Source: Vibrio jasicida CAIM 1864 = LMG 25398 (GTDB lineage Bacteria; Pseudomonadota; Gammaproteobacteria; Enterobacterales; Vibrionaceae). From it: a DNA stretch of 64,000 nucleotides. Below the pieces are notes generated by a model, which saw only the letters and a list, made by a program, of their open reading frames with translations, was not told the origin of the DNA and did not search any database. Shown one piece after another: positions 51,392-62,897 of this stretch (positions within the stretch are counted from its first letter, which is position 1; each line of letters opens with the position of its first letter). A program made the position numbers and the translations under genes. The DNA lies in the NCBI RefSeq assembly GCF_000400365.1, contig NZ_BAOG01000084.1:1-64000 (forward strand). Reading direction: 5' to 3'.

Positions 51392-51643
51392 GTAACTGAG
51401 ATATGTAAACGCATCGCTTAGATAGGCGGGAGCTAACTTTGCTTTTTGATGTCTGTCGTTCACGTTCATTTGTCATTCCCTAGAACGACGAAGGAGGGAG
51501 TCGGAAATCTCTTTGTTTCATTTTGCTGCTTTTTTCCTGTAAGGAGCGTGTGAGTCTCTTTTTCTGCCCTAGAGCCAACCACGCATTTATGCTATATATG
51601 TCACCTTATCTAATCCCTTCCGGTACAGAATGTTAGCAGCGAT
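51392..51643. other. gene-free region between eno and ftsB
   Basis: No gene seen. It contains an imperfect palindromic segment at about 51471-51512 (TGTCATTCCC to GTCGGAAATCTC) that looks like a dispersed intergenic repeat, and presumably the promoter of the ftsB-ispD-ispF-truD-surE-pcm run. Confidence 0.5.
51471..51512. repeat. possible dispersed intergenic repeat unit
   Basis: TGTCATTCCC is followed by AACGACGAAGGAGGGAGTCGG; arms ATTCCCT and AGGGAGT are roughly complementary. I recall similar segments between Vibrio genes, but only one copy was noticed in this window, so the call is tentative. Confidence 0.3.
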
Positions 51644-51925
51644 ATGCGAATCTTTGTTTTAGCCCTTACGTTACTGTTTGGCTGGCTCCAATATACCCTA
51701 TGGTTTGGCAAAAACGGGGTGACTGACTACTACACAGTAGAAGATGAAATTGAAGTGCAGCAACAAGTGAACAGCAAGCTGCAAGCTCGTAATAATGAGA
51801 TGTTCGCAGAAATTGATGACCTGAGACAAGGTCTTGATGCGATTGAAGAACGTGCGCGTCATGAGTTAGGTTTGGTCAAAGATGGCGAGACTTTCTATCG
51901 TATTATTGACGAGGACGAGCAATAA
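51644..51925 (+). CDS. ftsB: cell division protein FtsB
   Basis: A 93-residue bitopic protein of the FtsQLB divisome complex. One membrane segment at the N-terminus ([20 protein letters not shown]) is followed by a periplasmic coiled coil ([32 protein letters not shown]) and the conserved [15 protein letters not shown]. The stop codon is one base before the ispD start, as in the conserved ftsB-ispD-ispF cluster. Confidence 0.95.
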   Translation: MRIFVLALTLLFGWLQYTLWFGKNGVTDYYTVEDEIEVQQQVNSKLQARNNEMFAEIDDLRQGLDAIEERARHELGLVKDGETFYRIIDEDEQ

Positions 51926-51926
51926 C

Positions 51927-52634
51927 ATGCCAAAGTTGTTTTCATCTCATGTTGCGATTGTACCTGCGGCCGGTGTTGGTAGCCGTATGAAGGCTGATCG
52001 CCCTAAGCAATATCTCTTAATTGACGGAAAAGCGGTATTAGAGCACACAGTAGAGAAGCTGCTTTCTCATCCGAGGATCTCTAAAGTCGTGATCGCAATT
52101 ACCGATGGCGACCCTTATTACCCTGAATTGAACATTGCTCAGCACCCAGACGTGATTTGCGTGTCTGGTGGCAAAGAAAGGGCGGATTCTGTGCTTTCAG
52201 GGCTAAACTATGTAAGAACACATCTTGAGAGCGAGTGGGTTTTAGTTCACGACGCAGCAAGACCATGTGTTCTCATATCCGATATTGACCATTTGATCGA
52301 CGTTTGTAGCGCACACCCAACAGGTGGCATCCTTGCCTCTCCAGTGAGAGACACAATGAAGCGAGCAAACGTGGCACAAGATATCGATCATACGGTAGAT
52401 AGAGAAGCATTGTGGCACGCACTTACCCCACAAATGTTTAAAACTCAACAATTAACACGAGCACTGACTGACGCATTAGAACAAGGTGCAACCATTACTG
52501 ATGAAGCTTCGGCTTTGGAATGGTTAGGTGAAACGCCGGCTTTGGTTCAAGGTAATGCGAATAACATAAAAATTACTCAGCCAGAAGACCTCGCGTTAGC
52601 CGAGTTTTACCTAAGCCGTGAGCACGGCGAGTAA
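51927..52634 (+). CDS. ispD: 2-C-methyl-D-erythritol 4-phosphate cytidylyltransferase
   Basis: A 235-residue enzyme of the non-mevalonate isoprenoid pathway that couples methylerythritol phosphate to CTP. The nucleotide-binding [30 protein letters not shown] and the C-terminal [13 protein letters not shown] are diagnostic. The ATG at 51927 follows the ftsB stop by one base; an earlier in-frame codon at 51882 would lie inside ftsB. It precedes ispF by 14 bases. Confidence 0.97.
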   Translation: MPKLFSSHVAIVPAAGVGSRMKADRPKQYLLIDGKAVLEHTVEKLLSHPRISKVVIAITDGDPYYPELNIAQHPDVICVSGGKERADSVLSGLNYVRTHLESEWVLVHDAARPCVLISDIDHLIDVCSAHPTGGILASPVRDTMKRANVAQDIDHTVDREALWHALTPQMFKTQQLTRALTDALEQGATITDEASALEWLGETPALVQGNANNIKITQPEDLALAEFYLSREHGE

Positions 52635-52648
52635 ACAAAGGATAGAAA

Positions 52649-53125
52649 ATGATTCGAATTGGTCATGGTTTCGATGTACACAAATTTGGTGGTGAAGGCC
52701 CTGTGATTATCGGTGGTGTCGCTGTTCCTTACGAACAAGGGTTGATTGCCCACTCAGATGGTGATGTGGCACTTCATGCGTTGAGCGATGCACTGCTTGG
52801 TGCTATTGCTGCCGGAGATATTGGCCGTCACTTCCCAGATACCGATGATAAGTGGAAAGGGGCTGATAGCCGCGAACTGCTTAAAGATGTTTATCGCAGG
52901 GTGAAAGAACAAGGCTATCGATTAGGAAACGCTGACATCACCATCATGGCACAAGCGCCTAAAATGGCGCCACATATCGACGCAATGTGTGCCACGATTG
53001 CTGAAGACTTGGAAACCGATATCAGTAATATAAACGTAAAGGCGACGACGACAGAGCGTCTCGGTTTTACTGGACGCAAAGAAGGCATTGCAACGGAAGC
53101 AGTTGTACTTCTCTTTAAGCAATAA
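52649..53125 (+). CDS. ispF: 2-C-methyl-D-erythritol 2,4-cyclodiphosphate synthase
   Basis: A 158-residue trimeric zinc enzyme that cyclises CDP-methylerythritol phosphate. The zinc ligands lie in [12 protein letters not shown] (Asp and His) and [34 protein letters not shown] is the C-terminal signature. It acts two steps after IspD. GGATAGAAA precedes the ATG. Confidence 0.98.
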   Translation: MIRIGHGFDVHKFGGEGPVIIGGVAVPYEQGLIAHSDGDVALHALSDALLGAIAAGDIGRHFPDTDDKWKGADSRELLKDVYRRVKEQGYRLGNADITIMAQAPKMAPHIDAMCATIAEDLETDISNINVKATTTERLGFTGRKEGIATEAVVLLFKQ

Positions 53126-53171
53126 CCTAGCAATTTGCTCCTCAATGCTGCGTTAGCAGTGGAAAAACATC

Positions 53172-54215
53172 ATGTCAGACATTTTATCTTCATTGGCTTA
53201 CCTTACGGGTAAGCCTGTAGCATCAGCAAAAATCAAAGCGCAACCAGAACACTTTCAGGTTCGCGAAGACTTAGGTTTTGCCTTTACGGGTGAAGGCGAG
53301 CATTTAATGGTTCGTATCCGTAAAACGGGCGAGAACACCAGCTTTGTTGCTAATGAGCTAGCAAAAGCCTGTGGCGTTAAGTCGAAAGACGTTAGCTGGG
53401 CGGGTCTTAAAGACCGTCACGCAGTGACTGAACAATGGCTAAGTGTTCATTTACCTAAAGGTGAAACACCAGATTTTTCAGCATTTTTGGCGCAATACCC
53501 AAGTATCGAAATTCTGGCAACAGAGCGTCACAATAAAAAACTACGTCCTGGTGACCTAGTAGGGAACGAGTTCGTGGTTACTTTGTCTGAAGTGACAGAT
53601 GTAGCGGATGTTGAGCAACGCCTTGAAAAAGTGAAACAAGTTGGCGTGCCGAACTACTTTGGTAGTCAGCGTTTTGGTAACGATGGCAACAACCTTGAAG
53701 AAGCACGTCGATGGGGGCGCGAGAACGTACGTACTCGTAACCAAAACAAGCGCAGCATGTATTTGTCGGCGGCTCGTTCGTGGATCTTCAACCGCATCGT
53801 TTCAGCTCGATTAGAGCAAGGCGTGTTTGACAAGTTCATCGACGGTGATGTGGCGAAGACAACTTCTGGTACTCAGTTGATTGATGCAAGCAACATTGCT
53901 GATCTACAGGCACAATTTGCTCAGGGCGAAGCGGTTATTACTGCAGCGCTAGCTGGAGACAATGCACTTCCAACTCAAACAGATGCATTAGCCTTGGAGC
54001 AGCCTTTCTTGGATGAAGAACCCGATTTAATGGCATTAATTCGTGGGAATCGTATGCGTCACGACCGTCGTGATATTGCACTTAAACCTCAAGACTTAGC
54101 TTGGACGGTGGATGGCAACAATATTACGTTGACCTTCTCGCTAGATGCCGGTTCGTTTGCGACCTCTATCGTACGCGAGTTGATTATCGAGGAAAAAGTA
54201 GAAAGAGAATATTAA
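53172..54215 (+). CDS. truD: tRNA pseudouridine-13 synthase TruD
   Basis: A 347-residue pseudouridine synthase. The catalytic Asp is in [31 protein letters not shown] and the C-terminal [17 protein letters not shown] complete the family pattern. It modifies U13 of tRNA-Glu. The stop codon TAA overlaps the ATG of surE by one base (TAATG), as often in gamma-proteobacteria. Confidence 0.97.
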   Translation: MSDILSSLAYLTGKPVASAKIKAQPEHFQVREDLGFAFTGEGEHLMVRIRKTGENTSFVANELAKACGVKSKDVSWAGLKDRHAVTEQWLSVHLPKGETPDFSAFLAQYPSIEILATERHNKKLRPGDLVGNEFVVTLSEVTDVADVEQRLEKVKQVGVPNYFGSQRFGNDGNNLEEARRWGRENVRTRNQNKRSMYLSAARSWIFNRIVSARLEQGVFDKFIDGDVAKTTSGTQLIDASNIADLQAQFAQGEAVITAALAGDNALPTQTDALALEQPFLDEEPDLMALIRGNRMRHDRRDIALKPQDLAWTVDGNNITLTFSLDAGSFATSIVRELIIEEKVEREY

Positions 54216-54991
54216 TGGAAATGGATTCACCAAACGCGAAGCCATTAAGAGTACTGCTCAGTAATGACGACGGCGTTCATGCTCAAGGAATTCATGCGCT
54301 TGCTGATGAGCTAAAAAGTATTGCTGAGGTGACGATTGTGGCACCAGATCGAAACCGGTCTGGTGCTTCGAACTCACTGACGTTAGAGCAGCCTCTGAGA
54401 GTAAATGAAATCGCACCCAACACCTTCTCTGTGCAAGGCACCCCGACAGATTGTGTTCACTTTGCATTGAATGAATTGATGAAAGGCGATTTACCAGACT
54501 TAGTTCTCACTGGGATCAATCATGGCGCGAACCTTGGCGATGATGTCTTATATTCAGGTACGGTTGCCGCTGCGATGGAAGGACACTTTCTTGGTGTTCA
54601 ATCTGTTGCTTTTTCGTTGGTGGGTAAACAGAACTTTGCAGCTGCGGCAAAAATTGCCCGTCAGCTAGTTGAGCAGCATTTGGTTAGGCCGATCCCGACT
54701 AACCGCTTACTGAACGTCAATGTTCCTGATTTACCACTAGAACAATTAGGTGAGATTGAAGTGACACGTTTAGGCGCCCGTCATCATGCCGAGAATATGA
54801 TCAAGCAACAGGACCCACGTGGGCATGATATATATTGGTTAGGTCCTCCGGGTAAAGAGCAAGATGCTGGAGAGGGCACCGATTTTTATGCGATTGAGCA
54901 TGGTCGAGTTTCAATCACCCCACTGCAAGTTGACCTCACTGCTCATGAGTCTTTGCGTGCGATGGACAGTTGGTTAAAGGAAGAGAAGTAA
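54215..54991 (+). CDS. surE: 5'/3'-nucleotidase SurE
   Basis: A 258-residue metal-dependent phosphatase for nucleoside monophosphates and short polyphosphate, linked to stationary-phase survival. The N-terminal [18 protein letters not shown] holds the metal-binding Asp pair, followed by [20 protein letters not shown] and [25 protein letters not shown]. The first ATG (54215) overlaps the truD stop; a second ATG lies two codons on. Its stop overlaps the pcm start (TAATG). Confidence 0.97.
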   Translation: MEMDSPNAKPLRVLLSNDDGVHAQGIHALADELKSIAEVTIVAPDRNRSGASNSLTLEQPLRVNEIAPNTFSVQGTPTDCVHFALNELMKGDLPDLVLTGINHGANLGDDVLYSGTVAAAMEGHFLGVQSVAFSLVGKQNFAAAAKIARQLVEQHLVRPIPTNRLLNVNVPDLPLEQLGEIEVTRLGARHHAENMIKQQDPRGHDIYWLGPPGKEQDAGEGTDFYAIEHGRVSITPLQVDLTAHESLRAMDSWLKEEK

Positions 54992-55617
54992 TGAGTAACC
55001 CACATGCTGACAGGTTGATAGCGTTTCTTATCTCCAGTGGCATCAGTGATCAACGCGTATTGGATGCCGTGTACTGTTTGCCGCGTGAGAGTTTTGTCTC
55101 ACAGGCAATGATGCACCAAGCGTACGATAACAATGCGTTACCGATTGGTCAGGGGCAAACTATTTCTCAGCCTTACATTGTTGCGAAAATGACAGAATTG
55201 CTCGATCTCAAACAAAGCAGCAATGTGCTTGAGATAGGAACAGGGTCAGGTTATCAAACGGCTGTACTTGCTCAAATCGTTGATCATGTTTATTCCGTTG
55301 AACGCATCAAATCTTTGCAATGGGACGCTAAGCGTCGCTTGAAACAACTGGATATTTATAATGTCTCTACCAAACATGGTGACGGCTGGCTCGGATGGGA
55401 AGCGAAAGGTCCGTTCGATGCGATTATTGTCACTGCGGCTGCGGAAAGTGTTCCCCAAGCACTTTTATCTCAGCTGAAAGAGGGCGGTAAGATGATCATA
55501 CCTGTTGGTGAGGATGAGCAACAATTGTTGAAAATTGAACGCAAGGGTGAACAATTCCTTTCTACCGTGGTAGAAATGGTAAGATTTGTGCCATTAGTTG
55601 CAGGCGATTTAGCTTAA
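54991..55617 (+). CDS. pcm: protein-L-isoaspartate O-methyltransferase
   Basis: A 208-residue enzyme that repairs isoaspartyl residues in aged proteins using SAM. Conserved parts are LPRESFV, the substrate loop [18 protein letters not shown] and the SAM-binding [24 protein letters not shown] and [19 protein letters not shown] follow. It is coupled to surE by a TAATG overlap and followed by nlpD, the order surE-pcm-nlpD-rpoS of E. coli. Confidence 0.98.
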   Translation: MSNPHADRLIAFLISSGISDQRVLDAVYCLPRESFVSQAMMHQAYDNNALPIGQGQTISQPYIVAKMTELLDLKQSSNVLEIGTGSGYQTAVLAQIVDHVYSVERIKSLQWDAKRRLKQLDIYNVSTKHGDGWLGWEAKGPFDAIIVTAAAESVPQALLSQLKEGGKMIIPVGEDEQQLLKIERKGEQFLSTVVEMVRFVPLVAGDLA

Positions 55618-55631
55618 GGGTTAAAGATCAG

Positions 55632-56555
55632 GTGAATAGGTTCTTACGTCGTTTTGGTATTAGCTGCTTGATAGCTGCGGGACTTGTCGGTTGCGCGGCT
55701 CATTCGCCTGCGCCTGTTTCTAGCTTAAATAAAGACTATTCTAGTGTTGAACGAGGCAGTTATAGAGGCAGTTATTATGAAGTAAAGAAAGGAGATACAC
55801 TTTATTTCATAGCTTATGTCACAGATAAGAATGTAAATGACCTTGTTCGTTACAATGAACTTAACGCACCCTATACGATTTTCCCTGGTCAACGATTAAA
55901 ACTTTGGGCACCGAAATATGTTGCTCCAAAATATGGTCATAAAGTGGAACCCGTTGTTCCTCCAGTGGTTGCGACAAAACCAGCGCCAGTGACTAAAACA
56001 TCAACAGCGTCAAAGCCGTCAAATTCAAGTAAAAGCTCTACTCAAAAGCCTGCGACCACTACGCCTAAAGTTGCACAAAAACAGCCGCCAAAGAAGGTTG
56101 AACAATCCAAACCAAAGGAGTATGTTGGGTCAAAAGGTAATCAGAATGTTAAACCGAAACCACCAGTAACTGCGGCGAAAAACGATAAAGTATCAAAGTG
56201 GTTGTGGCCAACAAAAGGGAGAGTAATCAAGAACTTCTCAGCGGGAGAACAAGGAAATAAAGGCATAGACATCGCAGGACAGCGTGGTCAGCCTATCGTG
56301 TCAACCGCGGCCGGCACTGTTGTGTACTCAGGTAATGCGCTACGAGGTTATGGCAACCTAATTATAGTGAAGCATAACGACAATTATTTAAGCGCATACG
56401 CACACAATGACAGATTGCTGGTATCAGAAGGACAAAGTGTCAAGAGCGGACAAAAAATCGCTACCATGGGTAGTTCTGGTTCTAAGTCAGTTAAGCTCCA
56501 CTTTGAAATTCGCTATCAAGGTAAATCCGTAAATCCAAAACGATATTTACCTTAA
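55632..56555 (+). CDS. nlpD: lipoprotein NlpD, amidase activator
   Basis: A 307-residue outer-membrane lipoprotein with a GTG start. The lipobox LVGC places the acylated Cys at 21; a LysM domain spans about 49-93, a Ser/Thr/Lys/Pro-rich linker about 110-185, and a LytM/M23 domain the last 115 residues. The metal ligands of active M23 enzymes are changed (NKGIDIAG where HxGxD is usual, VKLHFEIR where HLH is usual). This fits NlpD as a non-enzymatic activator of AmiC at the septum. An rpoS promoter is expected within it. Confidence 0.95.
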   Translation: MNRFLRRFGISCLIAAGLVGCAAHSPAPVSSLNKDYSSVERGSYRGSYYEVKKGDTLYFIAYVTDKNVNDLVRYNELNAPYTIFPGQRLKLWAPKYVAPKYGHKVEPVVPPVVATKPAPVTKTSTASKPSNSSKSSTQKPATTTPKVAQKQPPKKVEQSKPKEYVGSKGNQNVKPKPPVTAAKNDKVSKWLWPTKGRVIKNFSAGEQGNKGIDIAGQRGQPIVSTAAGTVVYSGNALRGYGNLIIVKHNDNYLSAYAHNDRLLVSEGQSVKSGQKIATMGSSGSKSVKLHFEIRYQGKSVNPKRYLP

Positions 56556-56634
56556 AACTTTGAATAACAACTTGCGACATCATTTAGCGACATATTGAGT
56601 TGTTATGTTTGCTAACTCGCCAGGGGGAGGCGTT

Positions 56635-57618
56635 ATGAGTATCAGCAACACAGTCACCAAAGTTGAAGAGTTCGAATATGACAACGCAACGACAGGAAGC
56701 GGAAGTCCTGAACTTGAAAAAACATCTAAAAAAACCAAAGCAACAGCTCGCGAAGAGTTTGATGCGAGCAATAAAAGTCTAGATGCGACACAACTGTACT
56801 TAGGCGAAATTGGCTTTTCACCACTACTCACAGCAGAAGAAGAAGTACTTTACGCTCGTAGAGCATTACGTGGCGATGAAGCTGCCCGTAAGCGAATGAT
56901 CGAAAGTAATTTACGTCTTGTCGTGAAGATCTCTCGTCGTTACAGCAATCGCGGTTTAGCACTTCTTGATCTTATCGAAGAAGGCAATCTGGGCTTGATC
57001 CGTGCGGTTGAGAAGTTTGATCCTGAACGAGGTTTCCGTTTTTCAACCTACGCAACGTGGTGGATTCGCCAAACGATTGAGCGTGCATTGATGAACCAAA
57101 CTCGCACCATTCGTTTGCCAATTCATGTGGTTAAAGAGCTAAACATTTATCTGCGTACCGCACGTGAACTTTCTCAGAAGCTCGACCATGAACCAACGGC
57201 AGAAGAAATTGCAGCTCAGCTAGATATTCCAGTTGAAGACGTAAGTAAAATGCTTCGCCTTAACGAGCGTATCAGCTCTGTCGATACACCTATCGGTGGT
57301 GATGGCGAGAAAGCGCTACTGGATATAATTCCTGATGCAAACAATTCGGATCCCGAAGTATCCACTCAAGACGATGACATCAAATCCTCGTTGATTGACT
57401 GGCTAGAAGAGCTAAATCCAAAACAGAAAGAAGTACTTGCTCGTCGTTTTGGTTTACTTGGCTACGAGCCATCAACGCTTGAGGAAGTGGGACGTGAGAT
57501 TGGTCTAACACGTGAACGTGTACGTCAGATTCAAGTTGAAGGTTTACGTCGATTGCGCGAAATCTTGATTAAGCAAGGTTTGAACATGGAAAACCTGTTC
57601 AACGTGGAAGTCGACTAG
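56635..57618 (+). CDS. rpoS: RNA polymerase sigma factor RpoS
   Basis: A 327-residue stationary-phase/general-stress sigma factor. Region 1.2 ([20 protein letters not shown]), region 2 ([55 protein letters not shown]), region 3 and region 4 ([34 protein letters not shown]) are complete. The ATG at 56635 follows GGGGGAGG. It lies after nlpD and converges on mutS at a shared terminator. Confidence 0.98.
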   Translation: MSISNTVTKVEEFEYDNATTGSGSPELEKTSKKTKATAREEFDASNKSLDATQLYLGEIGFSPLLTAEEEVLYARRALRGDEAARKRMIESNLRLVVKISRRYSNRGLALLDLIEEGNLGLIRAVEKFDPERGFRFSTYATWWIRQTIERALMNQTRTIRLPIHVVKELNIYLRTARELSQKLDHEPTAEEIAAQLDIPVEDVSKMLRLNERISSVDTPIGGDGEKALLDIIPDANNSDPEVSTQDDDIKSSLIDWLEELNPKQKEVLARRFGLLGYEPSTLEEVGREIGLTRERVRQIQVEGLRRLREILIKQGLNMENLFNVEVD

Positions 57619-57653
57619 GACAGCCCTGCTTTAAAGGTGAATTTAGAATAAAC

Positions 57654-57682
57654 AAAAGGCTATGGGAAACCATAGCCTTTTT
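57654..57682. terminator. bidirectional terminator between rpoS and mutS
   Basis: GGCTATGG, GAAA loop, CCATAGCC (57658-57677) with four A before and five T after. Confidence 0.93.
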
Positions 57683-57706
57683 GCGTTTTATTGAAGATGC
57701 GTCAGA

Positions 57707-60268
57707 TTAGAGCATCTTCCTCAAGCGGTAAAGCTCTTCCAATGCCTGACGTGGCGTTAGATCGTCAGGATCAATATTCGACAGTGCTTGCTCTACATCG
57801 CTTGGCTCTGGGATCAAGCTTAGTTGGTTTGCTACATCGACAGCACTTGGTCGTGAAGAGTCATTACCTTGACCTAATTGCTCAAGCTGAGACAGTTTGT
57901 TGCGCGCATTCTTGATCACGGGTTTTGGAACTCCTGCCAACCCAGCAACAGCAAGGCCGTAAGACTTGCTTGCTGCACCTTCTTGGACTGCGTGCATAAA
58001 GGCAATGCTGTCACCGTGCTCTACTGCATCTAGGTGGACGTTGGCAAGATTTGGCAGTTGGTTTGGCAGTTCAGTCAACTCAAAATAGTGCGTTGCAAAC
58101 AGGGTCATTGCGCCTATTTGTGTGGCTAGCCATTCTGCACTTGCCCATGCTAAAGAAAGACCATCATAAGTACTGGTACCGCGGCCGATCTCATCCATTA
58201 ACACCAAGCTGTTTTGAGTCGCGTTATGAAGAATATTTGCTGTTTCGGTCATTTCTACCATGAAGGTAGAGCGCCCGGAAGCAAGGTCATCGGATGCGCC
58301 AATACGAGTAAATATACGATCCAAAGAGCCGATATGAGCTGATTCGGCTGGTACGTATGAACCAATGTGAGCCATCAAAGCAATCAACGCAGTTTGGCGC
58401 ATGTAGGTCGATTTACCACCCATGTTTGGACCAGTGATGATCAGCATCTTACGGTCTGAGCTTAACTCTATTGGGTTAGCAATAAATGGTTCACTGGTTA
58501 CTTGTTCCACAACAGGGTGGCGGCCTGCTTGAATACTGATACCGGCTTCTTTATCTAGAGTCGGGCGACAGTAATCTAACGTGTCTGCACGTTCGGCAAG
58601 GTTTTGTAAAACGTCCAACTGAGAAATCGCTGACGCAAGGTTTTGCATTTTCTCAAGGTTTGGCATCAATAAATCAAACAGCTCTTCCCACAGTTTCTTC
58701 TCTACTGCTAACGCTTTTGACTTAGAGTTTAGAACCTTGTCTTCATGCTCTTTCAACTCTGGAATGATGTAGCGTTCTGCATTTTTCAGTGTTTGTCGAC
58801 GCACATAATGTGGTGGAACCAAGTGGCTTTGGCCACGACTAACCTGAATAAAGAAACCGTGTACGGCGTTGTAGCCTACTTTTAGTGTATCAATACCGTG
58901 GCGCTCACGTTCGTCTACTTCGAGCTTTTCTAGATACTCGGTTGCGCCATCTGCGAGTTTACGCCATTCATCAAGCTCAGCGTTGTAGCCCTCTGCAATC
59001 ACACCACCCTCGCGAATAACCACTGGTGGATTTTCTTTGATTGCACGTTCTAGCAGATCACAGACATCATCAATTGGCGCGGCAAATTGAGCCAATTTAA
59101 TTAGGTAAGGATGCGCCAGAGAAGACGTTACACTTTCCAATTCTGGGAGTTGTTGCATTGCGTAACGCAGTCGAGCCATATCGCGAGGGCGAGCAGAACG
59201 AAGTGCTAAGCGAGCCAAAATACGCTCAATATCACCAATTTGTTTGAAAATTGGTTGAATGTCGGTGAACAAGCTTTGATCTTTGATTTCGCTGATCGCA
59301 TCTAAGCGATTGTTCAAGGTATCAATACAGCGCATTGGTTGGTGTAACCAGCGCTTGAGCATACGACTGCCCATTGCGGTCGCACAATGATCTAAGACTT
59401 CCGCAAGCGTGTTATCAGTGCCACCTGATAGGTTTTGTGTTAGCTCAAGGTTGCGACGAGTCGCTGCGTCAAGAATCACAGAGTGATCTTGTCTGTCGTA
59501 GGTGAGTGAACGAATGTGTGGCAGGGCAGTACGTTGAGTGTCCTTTACATATTGAATCAAACAGCCAGCGGCACACAAACCAAGTGATGCGTGTTCAACA
59601 CCAAAGCCCACTAAGTCACGAGTGCCAAATTGTTGGTTAAGCTGTTGCTTCGCAGTATCGAGCTCAAACTCCCAAACAGGGCGGCGGCGGTTACCATTAC
59701 GGTTAGACATGAGGTGAACGGCCTCAAAATCTTCAGGGAAAAGTAGCTCTCGTGGGGCCGTACGTTGAAGTTCTGCTGCCATCGCTTCTTCGGTTTCAGG
59801 CTCAACCAATTGGAAGCGTCCAGAAGTCACATCCAATGTCGCGTAACCGAATTTACCATTGTGTTGGTAAACCGCTGCAATCAGGTTGTCGAGACGCTCA
59901 GACAGCAGTGCTTCGTCGGTCACCGTACCAGGGGTGACGATACGCACTACTTTACGCTCAACCGGACCTTTGCTTGTCGCTGGATCGCCAATCTGTTCAC
60001 AAATCGCCACAGACTCACCAAGCTGAACAAGTTTGGCTAAATAACCTTCAACGGCGTGGAATGGAACGCCAGCCATTGGGATAGGTTCACCTGCCGACGC
60101 ACCGCGTTTAGTCAACGAAATATCAAGCAATTGAGATGCGCGTTTTGCATCGTCGTAGAAGAGTTCGTAGAAGTCGCCCATGCGGTAAAACAGCAAGATT
60201 TCAGGATTCTCAGCCTTTAGCTTGAGGTATTGCTGCATCATCGGAGTGTGTTTTTGTTCAGCTTTCAC
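57707..60268 (-). CDS. mutS: DNA mismatch repair protein MutS
   Basis: An 853-residue mismatch-recognition ATPase (E. coli MutS has 853). The mismatch-reading Phe-X-Glu motif is in [14 protein letters not shown] near residue 33; the Walker A is [14 protein letters not shown], with [12 protein letters not shown] and [11 protein letters not shown] after it. The start is a GTG at 60268 giving [14 protein letters not shown]; the frame stays open to 60439 but overlaps the divergent pncC start region. Ribosome site is weak. Confidence 0.97.
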   Translation of the reverse strand: MKAEQKHTPMMQQYLKLKAENPEILLFYRMGDFYELFYDDAKRASQLLDISLTKRGASAGEPIPMAGVPFHAVEGYLAKLVQLGESVAICEQIGDPATSKGPVERKVVRIVTPGTVTDEALLSERLDNLIAAVYQHNGKFGYATLDVTSGRFQLVEPETEEAMAAELQRTAPRELLFPEDFEAVHLMSNRNGNRRRPVWEFELDTAKQQLNQQFGTRDLVGFGVEHASLGLCAAGCLIQYVKDTQRTALPHIRSLTYDRQDHSVILDAATRRNLELTQNLSGGTDNTLAEVLDHCATAMGSRMLKRWLHQPMRCIDTLNNRLDAISEIKDQSLFTDIQPIFKQIGDIERILARLALRSARPRDMARLRYAMQQLPELESVTSSLAHPYLIKLAQFAAPIDDVCDLLERAIKENPPVVIREGGVIAEGYNAELDEWRKLADGATEYLEKLEVDERERHGIDTLKVGYNAVHGFFIQVSRGQSHLVPPHYVRRQTLKNAERYIIPELKEHEDKVLNSKSKALAVEKKLWEELFDLLMPNLEKMQNLASAISQLDVLQNLAERADTLDYCRPTLDKEAGISIQAGRHPVVEQVTSEPFIANPIELSSDRKMLIITGPNMGGKSTYMRQTALIALMAHIGSYVPAESAHIGSLDRIFTRIGASDDLASGRSTFMVEMTETANILHNATQNSLVLMDEIGRGTSTYDGLSLAWASAEWLATQIGAMTLFATHYFELTELPNQLPNLANVHLDAVEHGDSIAFMHAVQEGAASKSYGLAVAGLAGVPKPVIKNARNKLSQLEQLGQGNDSSRPSAVDVANQLSLIPEPSDVEQALSNIDPDDLTPRQALEELYRLRKML

Positions 60269-60353
60269 AGGTAAGTACTTTTGTTTATTTCCGTAGCGGC
60301 TTAGGATACGTGAATCCCTATCAAGTAAAAAGAGACAAAGGGCATTTTTGGCT

Positions 60354-60836
60354 ATGGAAAGAGCAACAAAATTGAGTGCTGATTTAGGGGCATTATTGGC
60401 TAAGCATGGGCATGTTTTAACGACGGCAGAATCTTGCACTGGAGGTGGGGTTGCAACAGCAATTACTGATATTGCAGGTAGCTCTGCTTGGCTAGACCGC
60501 GCATTTGTGACCTACAGCAATGAAGCTAAAATGGAAATGCTTGGTGTACAAGCTTCAACATTAGAAGCGCACGGTGCTGTGAGTGAGCCAGTCGTGATCG
60601 AAATGGTGCTGGGCGCCCTAAATCATTCAAATGCAACTATTGGAGTCTCGATAAGTGGCATAGCAGGCCCTAGCGGTGGAAGCGAAGAAAAGCCTGTTGG
60701 GACGGTTTGTTTTGCCTTTGCAGATAATCAGAATTGGCAGCAAGTGGAAACCATGCATTTTACGGGTGATCGTGCGCAAGTTCGCAAAAAAGCGATTGAG
60801 CATGCACTGACTCAACTGCATCAGTATTTGATCTAG
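60354..60836 (+). CDS. pncC: nicotinamide-nucleotide amidohydrolase PncC (CinA C-terminal domain)
   Basis: A 160-residue stand-alone CinA C-terminal domain that deamidates NMN to nicotinate mononucleotide in pyridine nucleotide recycling. Family motifs are [39 protein letters not shown] and [23 protein letters not shown]. It lies upstream of recA as in E. coli. An in-frame TTG two codons earlier is possible. It is divergent from mutS with about 85 bases between starts. Confidence 0.94.
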   Translation: MERATKLSADLGALLAKHGHVLTTAESCTGGGVATAITDIAGSSAWLDRAFVTYSNEAKMEMLGVQASTLEAHGAVSEPVVIEMVLGALNHSNATIGVSISGIAGPSGGSEEKPVGTVCFAFADNQNWQQVETMHFTGDRAQVRKKAIEHALTQLHQYLI

Positions 60837-60922
60837 AATTTCTTTAATTGTCGTAGCCCAGTTTTGATAAGGGCTGGAGCAAATAGTAGGTTTAGGTCTG
60901 CCAAATTTTTTTCATACAGGTA

Positions 60923-60950
60923 TAGACACTGTATGAATCAACAGTATAAT
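60923..60950 (+). promoter_or_regulatory. recA promoter with LexA box in the spacer
   Basis: CTGT-N8-ACAG at 60929-60944 is a perfect LexA half-site pair. It exactly fills the 16-base spacer between TAGACA (-35, 60923-60928) and TATAAT (-10, 60945-60950), so bound LexA would block RNA polymerase. The start codon is 87 bases downstream of the -10. Confidence 0.93.
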
Positions 60951-61036
60951 AACTTTCATTGATGAGCAGTTCTTCTGCTCAAGAAAAATGAATTATGATT
61001 CATCGCCCAAAGAAGATGAATAAATCGGAGAAAGTA

Positions 61037-62080
61037 ATGGACGAGAACAAACAGAAAGCGCTCGCCGCTGCGCTAGGTCAAATTGAAAAGCAATTCGGTA
61101 AAGGCTCTATCATGCGCCTTGGTGATAACCGCGCAATGGACGTAGAAACCATCTCAACGGGTTCTCTTTCTCTTGATATCGCTTTGGGTGCTGGTGGTCT
61201 GCCAATGGGTCGTATCGTAGAAGTTTACGGTCCAGAATCTTCAGGTAAAACAACGCTAACTCTAGAGCTTATTGCAGCAGCGCAACGTGAAGGTAAAACT
61301 TGTGCATTTATCGATGCGGAGCACGCGCTAGATCCTGTATACGCGAAGAAACTAGGTGTTGATATCGATGCTCTACTTGTTTCTCAGCCTGATACGGGTG
61401 AGCAAGCTCTTGAGATTTGTGACGCACTTGCACGTTCTGGTGCTATCGACGTCATGGTTGTCGACTCTGTTGCGGCACTTACTCCAAAGGCTGAAATTGA
61501 AGGCGAAATGGGCGACAGCCACATGGGTCTTCAAGCTCGTATGCTTTCTCAAGCAATGCGTAAGCTTACAGGTAACCTAAAGCAGTCTAACTGTATGTGT
61601 ATCTTCATCAACCAAATTCGTATGAAGATTGGTGTGATGTTCGGTAACCCTGAAACCACTACTGGTGGTAACGCTCTTAAATTCTACGCTTCTGTTCGTC
61701 TAGATATCCGCCGTACTGGCGCAATCAAAGAAGGCGATGAAGTTGTGGGTAACGAAACGCGCATTAAAGTGGTTAAAAACAAGATTGCTGCACCGTTTAA
61801 AGAAGCGAATACGCAAATCATGTATGGCCAAGGCTTCAATCGTGAAGGTGAATTAGTCGACCTAGGCGTTAAGCACAAGCTAGTAGAAAAAGCGGGGGCA
61901 TGGTACAGCTACCAAGGCGATAAGATCGGTCAAGGTAAAGCGAACGCTTGTAACTACCTACGTGAGCACACCGAAGTGGCAAAGACTATCGATGCTAAGC
62001 TACGTGAAATGCTACTTTCTCCTGCTTTACCTGAAGCGCCAGAAGCCGGTGAAAAATCAGAGCAAGAAGAAGAGTTTTAA
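61037..62080 (+). CDS. recA: recombinase RecA
   Basis: A 347-residue strand-exchange protein and SOS co-protease. The Walker A is [17 protein letters not shown], Walker [19 protein letters not shown], and the DNA-binding loop [30 protein letters not shown] region is intact; the C-terminus is acidic (EKSEQEEEF). The ATG at 61037 follows CGGAG; upstream in-frame codons from 60995 are in the leader. LexA-controlled, followed by a hairpin and recX. Confidence 0.99.
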   Translation: MDENKQKALAAALGQIEKQFGKGSIMRLGDNRAMDVETISTGSLSLDIALGAGGLPMGRIVEVYGPESSGKTTLTLELIAAAQREGKTCAFIDAEHALDPVYAKKLGVDIDALLVSQPDTGEQALEICDALARSGAIDVMVVDSVAALTPKAEIEGEMGDSHMGLQARMLSQAMRKLTGNLKQSNCMCIFINQIRMKIGVMFGNPETTTGGNALKFYASVRLDIRRTGAIKEGDEVVGNETRIKVVKNKIAAPFKEANTQIMYGQGFNREGELVDLGVKHKLVEKAGAWYSYQGDKIGQGKANACNYLREHTEVAKTIDAKLREMLLSPALPEAPEAGEKSEQEEEF

Positions 62081-62103
62081 TCTTTTCTTCAATTAATATC
62101 TAA

Positions 62104-62132
62104 CAAAGCCCTGCGATGCGGGGCTTTGTTGT
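62104..62132 (+). terminator. hairpin after recA
   Basis: CAAAGCCCTGC, GAT loop, GCGGGGCTTTG (11 bp with one T-G pair) followed by TTGTTGT. The weak T-run suggests partial readthrough into recX, as described for recA-recX in E. coli. Confidence 0.7.
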
Positions 62133-62287
62133 ATCTGCTGAAATCAAAACCGTTAAAAATAAAGGGCAGATTAATATCAATCCCAGTAAGTAGGTGAGCA
62201 GAGCTGGCACAGCAACAAGCTAGAGTGAGCAGTTATTTACTACGATTGTTTTAGAGTCTGTACAGCAAAAATAGTTTTAGGATCATC

Positions 62288-62755
62288 ATGTACCAAAAGC
62301 GTCAAGCTCCGACGTTGTCGAGCAAAGAAGCGGCGATTCAGCTACTAAGCCGTCGTGATCATGGACAATACGAGCTCTATCAAAAGCTGGCTCTAAAAGG
62401 TTATGAAGAGGCCGATATCGAAGTGGCCATCAACTTTTGCCTCGACCACAATTACTTAGATGACTTACGTTATGCCAAAAGTCAGATTCGCCAACACGTC
62501 TATAAAGGGCATGGTGAAAGGAGAATTCGACAGGAGTTGAATCAAAAACGCGTGGCTGAATCCATCATTGAAACAGCGATGGAAGAGGAACCACAAGACT
62601 GGTTTGAACTGGCAAGAACGGCGGCTGAGAAGAAATTCAAAGGAATGAAAGCCAAAGACCAGAAAGAATACGCTAAACAGGTGCGATTTATGCAATATCG
62701 TGGCTATAGTTTTGACCAAATCAGCTATGCGTTGAGCTTTGATGACGAAGATTAG
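62288..62755 (+). CDS. recX: regulatory protein RecX
   Basis: A 155-residue inhibitor of RecA filament growth, made of tandem three-helix repeats. Conserved blocks are [59 protein letters not shown] and a C-terminal [16 protein letters not shown]. It lies 207 bases after recA, the usual position, before alaS. Confidence 0.95.
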   Translation: MYQKRQAPTLSSKEAAIQLLSRRDHGQYELYQKLALKGYEEADIEVAINFCLDHNYLDDLRYAKSQIRQHVYKGHGERRIRQELNQKRVAESIIETAMEEEPQDWFELARTAAEKKFKGMKAKDQKEYAKQVRFMQYRGYSFDQISYALSFDDED

Positions 62756-62897
62756 CGGTCAGTAGCTCACACTGTTTTTTGTTTTGCTTCAAATTTTTTC
62801 CTCTAATGCCTCTTTTCCGCAAGAAAACTAGTCGTAGCTGATTGCATGATCTACAATACGGCAAAATTCTAACTCGACTATTTTCAGGAAGAGCTGC